Below are positions 62,888-64,000 of a DNA stretch of 64,000 nt, piece after piece. The position numbers and the translations under genes are program-made. Source of the DNA: Eubacteriaceae bacterium (GTDB taxonomy: Bacteria; Bacillota; Clostridia; Lachnospirales; Lachnospiraceae); the NCBI GenBank assembly GCA_910575665.1, contig CAJTFB010000020.1, forward strand, positions 1-64,000. The letters run 5' to 3'. Position 1 is the first letter of the stretch; each line of letters starts with the position of its first letter. Under the pieces are notes generated by a model. That model was given only the letters and a program-made list of their open reading frames with translations. It did no database searches and was not told the DNA's origin.

Positions 62888-63115
62888 TCAGCACTTATAG
62901 TCTGTTTCTGAACTCATAACGAAAAAGATTTCTCTTGCATTTCTATCATACTGATTCAGACCGCCCATCCTCGCAAGGACTTCACTGGGAACTGCGTTTC
63001 CGTGATTCTCCTTTGCTGTCCGCTTTGCCCTTGCCGATTCAAGCGCCTGCTGGAAATCTCTTCCGCCCTCCTGTGGCTCATTTCCATCATACCGAATCTT
63101 CGACGTATGCTTCAC
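62888..63115 (-). CDS. Small hypothetical protein with an unresolved start
   Basis: The frame encodes KHTSKIRYDGNEPQEGGRDF, then AKRTAKENHGNAVPSEVLAR, and ends ETDYKC. The GTG at 63115 has no ribosome binding site. The frame stays open upstream to AAGGAGGAG ATC AAA GCA (about 63160-63175), where an ATG would be expected but ATC is found, so the start codon may have mutated or the gene may be a pseudogene. No function is recognised. Confidence 0.4.
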   Translation of the reverse strand: MKHTSKIRYDGNEPQEGGRDFQQALESARAKRTAKENHGNAVPSEVLARMGGLNQYDRNAREIFFVMSSETDYKC

Positions 63116-63283
63116 CGGATGAATCTCTTGAATTCTGTAGATTTTTTGAATTGTGTTTGCTTTGATCTCCTCCTTGAGCTTATTTCTGCAAATACATGAT
63201 AGAAAAATCTTTTCTTATAATACATATCGGTAAAAGTATGCAAAAAATTAACACCGCAGGGTTGTCCATACGGTATTATTTTT

Positions 63284-64000
63284 CTAAATTCTTTTATTTT
63301 TCAAAGGTTCCAAAAGTTGTTCCAACGTGCCGTGACTGTTCAAGGCGTCACAAAGCTGATTGTAATGCTCCTGACGGATACCGCGCTTTGCTCCATTCTG
63401 GTGATTGAGGGAAGCCTCTGCCTTTTTCTTTTTCACCGCCCGGATCAAAAGGTTTTTGGGCGTATGTTCCATATCAATAAACTCCAGGATCTGGACCTCA
63501 TATCCCATTTGCTCCAGCAGTTCCGCCCGCAAAGCATCCGTCAAAAGCGCAGCAAAACGTTCCTTGAGTATCCCATACTTCAGCACAGGCGCCAGTAGTT
63601 CACTCCGAATCTGTCCATTCAGCTCATGCTGACAACATGGCACAGACAGAATGACCTGTGCACCCCAGCGCACCGCCTTATCCATAGCAAAATCTGTCGC
63701 TGTGTCACAGGCATGAAGAGTAATCACCAAATCCACTTGATCAGCCCCCTCATAGGAACCAATATCTCCCTGCGAAAAATTCAGACCTTCATAACCATAT
63801 TTTTCTGCCAAGGCATTGCAGTGGGCAATCACATCCTGTTTCAGATCCAGTCCGGTCATCTCCACCTCTATCCCCTGCATGATCTTCAGATAATAGTAAA
63901 CGGCAAAGGTGAGGTAAGATTTCCCACATCCAAAATCAATGATTTTCAGCGGCTTTCCTGATGACTGCCCCTGTCTGAGTTCTGGAAGCACGTCCCTTAT
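63284..64000 (-). CDS. Class I SAM-dependent methyltransferase, 5' end off the window
   Basis: At least 238 codons, open to the window edge, so the N-terminus is missing. SAM-binding motif IDFGCGKSYLTFAVYYYL, then MTGLDLK, DLVITLHACDTATDFAM and the SVPCCQHELN motif. This fits the methyltransferase_32-type family of cytosolic proteins with unknown substrate (RNA modification is possible). The ending includes a Lys-rich stretch and a helical tail. Confidence 0.8.
   Translation of the reverse strand: MRDVLPELRQGQSSGKPLKIIDFGCGKSYLTFAVYYYLKIMQGIEVEMTGLDLKQDVIAHCNALAEKYGYEGLNFSQGDIGSYEGADQVDLVITLHACDTATDFAMDKAVRWGAQVILSVPCCQHELNGQIRSELLAPVLKYGILKERFAALLTDALRAELLEQMGYEVQILEFIDMEHTPKNLLIRAVKKKKAEASLNHQNGAKRGIRQEHYNQLCDALNSHGTLEQLLEPLKNKRI

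Overview
The window reads as chromosomal DNA of an anaerobic, low-to-moderate GC Firmicute of the Lachnospiraceae type (Clostridium cluster XIVa). The reasons are the gene families present (DUF1836, DUF4430 and DUF5057 proteins, YlxM-Ffh-RpsP-KhpA-RimM-TrmD order, a type IV pilus cluster in a Gram-positive host, ECF transporters), strong Shine-Dalgarno sites with frequent TTG and GTG starts, and consensus sigma-A promoters. The genus is inference only.

Region 1 (1-12.3 kb) is accessory DNA. It holds a VanRS-like two-component system with 11-bp-phased operator boxes, then a mosaic of integrative-element debris: XRE regulators, a mobC fragment, a Tn916 Orf7/Orf8-like sigma fragment and HTH fragment, and parA with a broken parB. 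A MATE exporter sits in the debris behind a 40-codon leader ORF and two tandem terminators. Next come a two-gene AAA+ ATPase/DUF6414 unit that looks like an uncharacterised defence-type system, a displaced rlmD 3' tail, a broken DUF4365 gene and a KilA-N gene. The island ends at an intact rlmD, which is probably the integration hotspot.

Region 2 (12.3-37.9 kb) is mostly core genome with a few insertions: rlmD, a second MATE pump, a MIF-like tautomerase, a DUF1836 regulator, a PHP phosphatase, pcrA and a DegV protein. A striking locus at 20-28.5 kb combines an ECF transporter operon (DUF4430 lipid- or membrane-anchored protein, EcfT, fused EcfA-A', EcfS, DegV) on the minus strand with a cobalamin riboswitch on the plus strand that leads into two secreted proteins (DUF4430 and PQQ-like propeller). 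I propose it is a corrinoid capture and import system. A sirtuin, metA and a thiS-thiG-thiH-thiE thiazole cluster follow; that cluster has a long structured leader, no visible TPP riboswitch and no thiF. An Rpn-family nuclease gene is split by a 269-bp MITE whose removal at a TA site restores the frame exactly. rnhB and a FlhB-like gene follow.

Region 3 (37.9-57.1 kb) is a type IV pilus or pseudopilus system: pilB, pilT, pilC, pilin, prepilin peptidase, a PilM-PilN fusion, PilO, four further minor-pilin-like proteins and a 1219-residue DUF5057 surface protein. A GT-C family glycosyltransferase gene lies in the opposite orientation in the middle of the cluster. The pilBTC half appears to be co-transcribed behind hisB-hisIE and a 44-codon membrane protein gene.

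Region 4 (57.1-64 kb) is core: hisIE with a HisA-like N-terminal domain, hisB, then the trmD, rimM, khpA, rpsP, ffh, ylxM operon with a consensus promoter, a small uncertain ORF, and the start-less end of a methyltransferase that runs off the window. No tRNA, rRNA or CRISPR array was seen.
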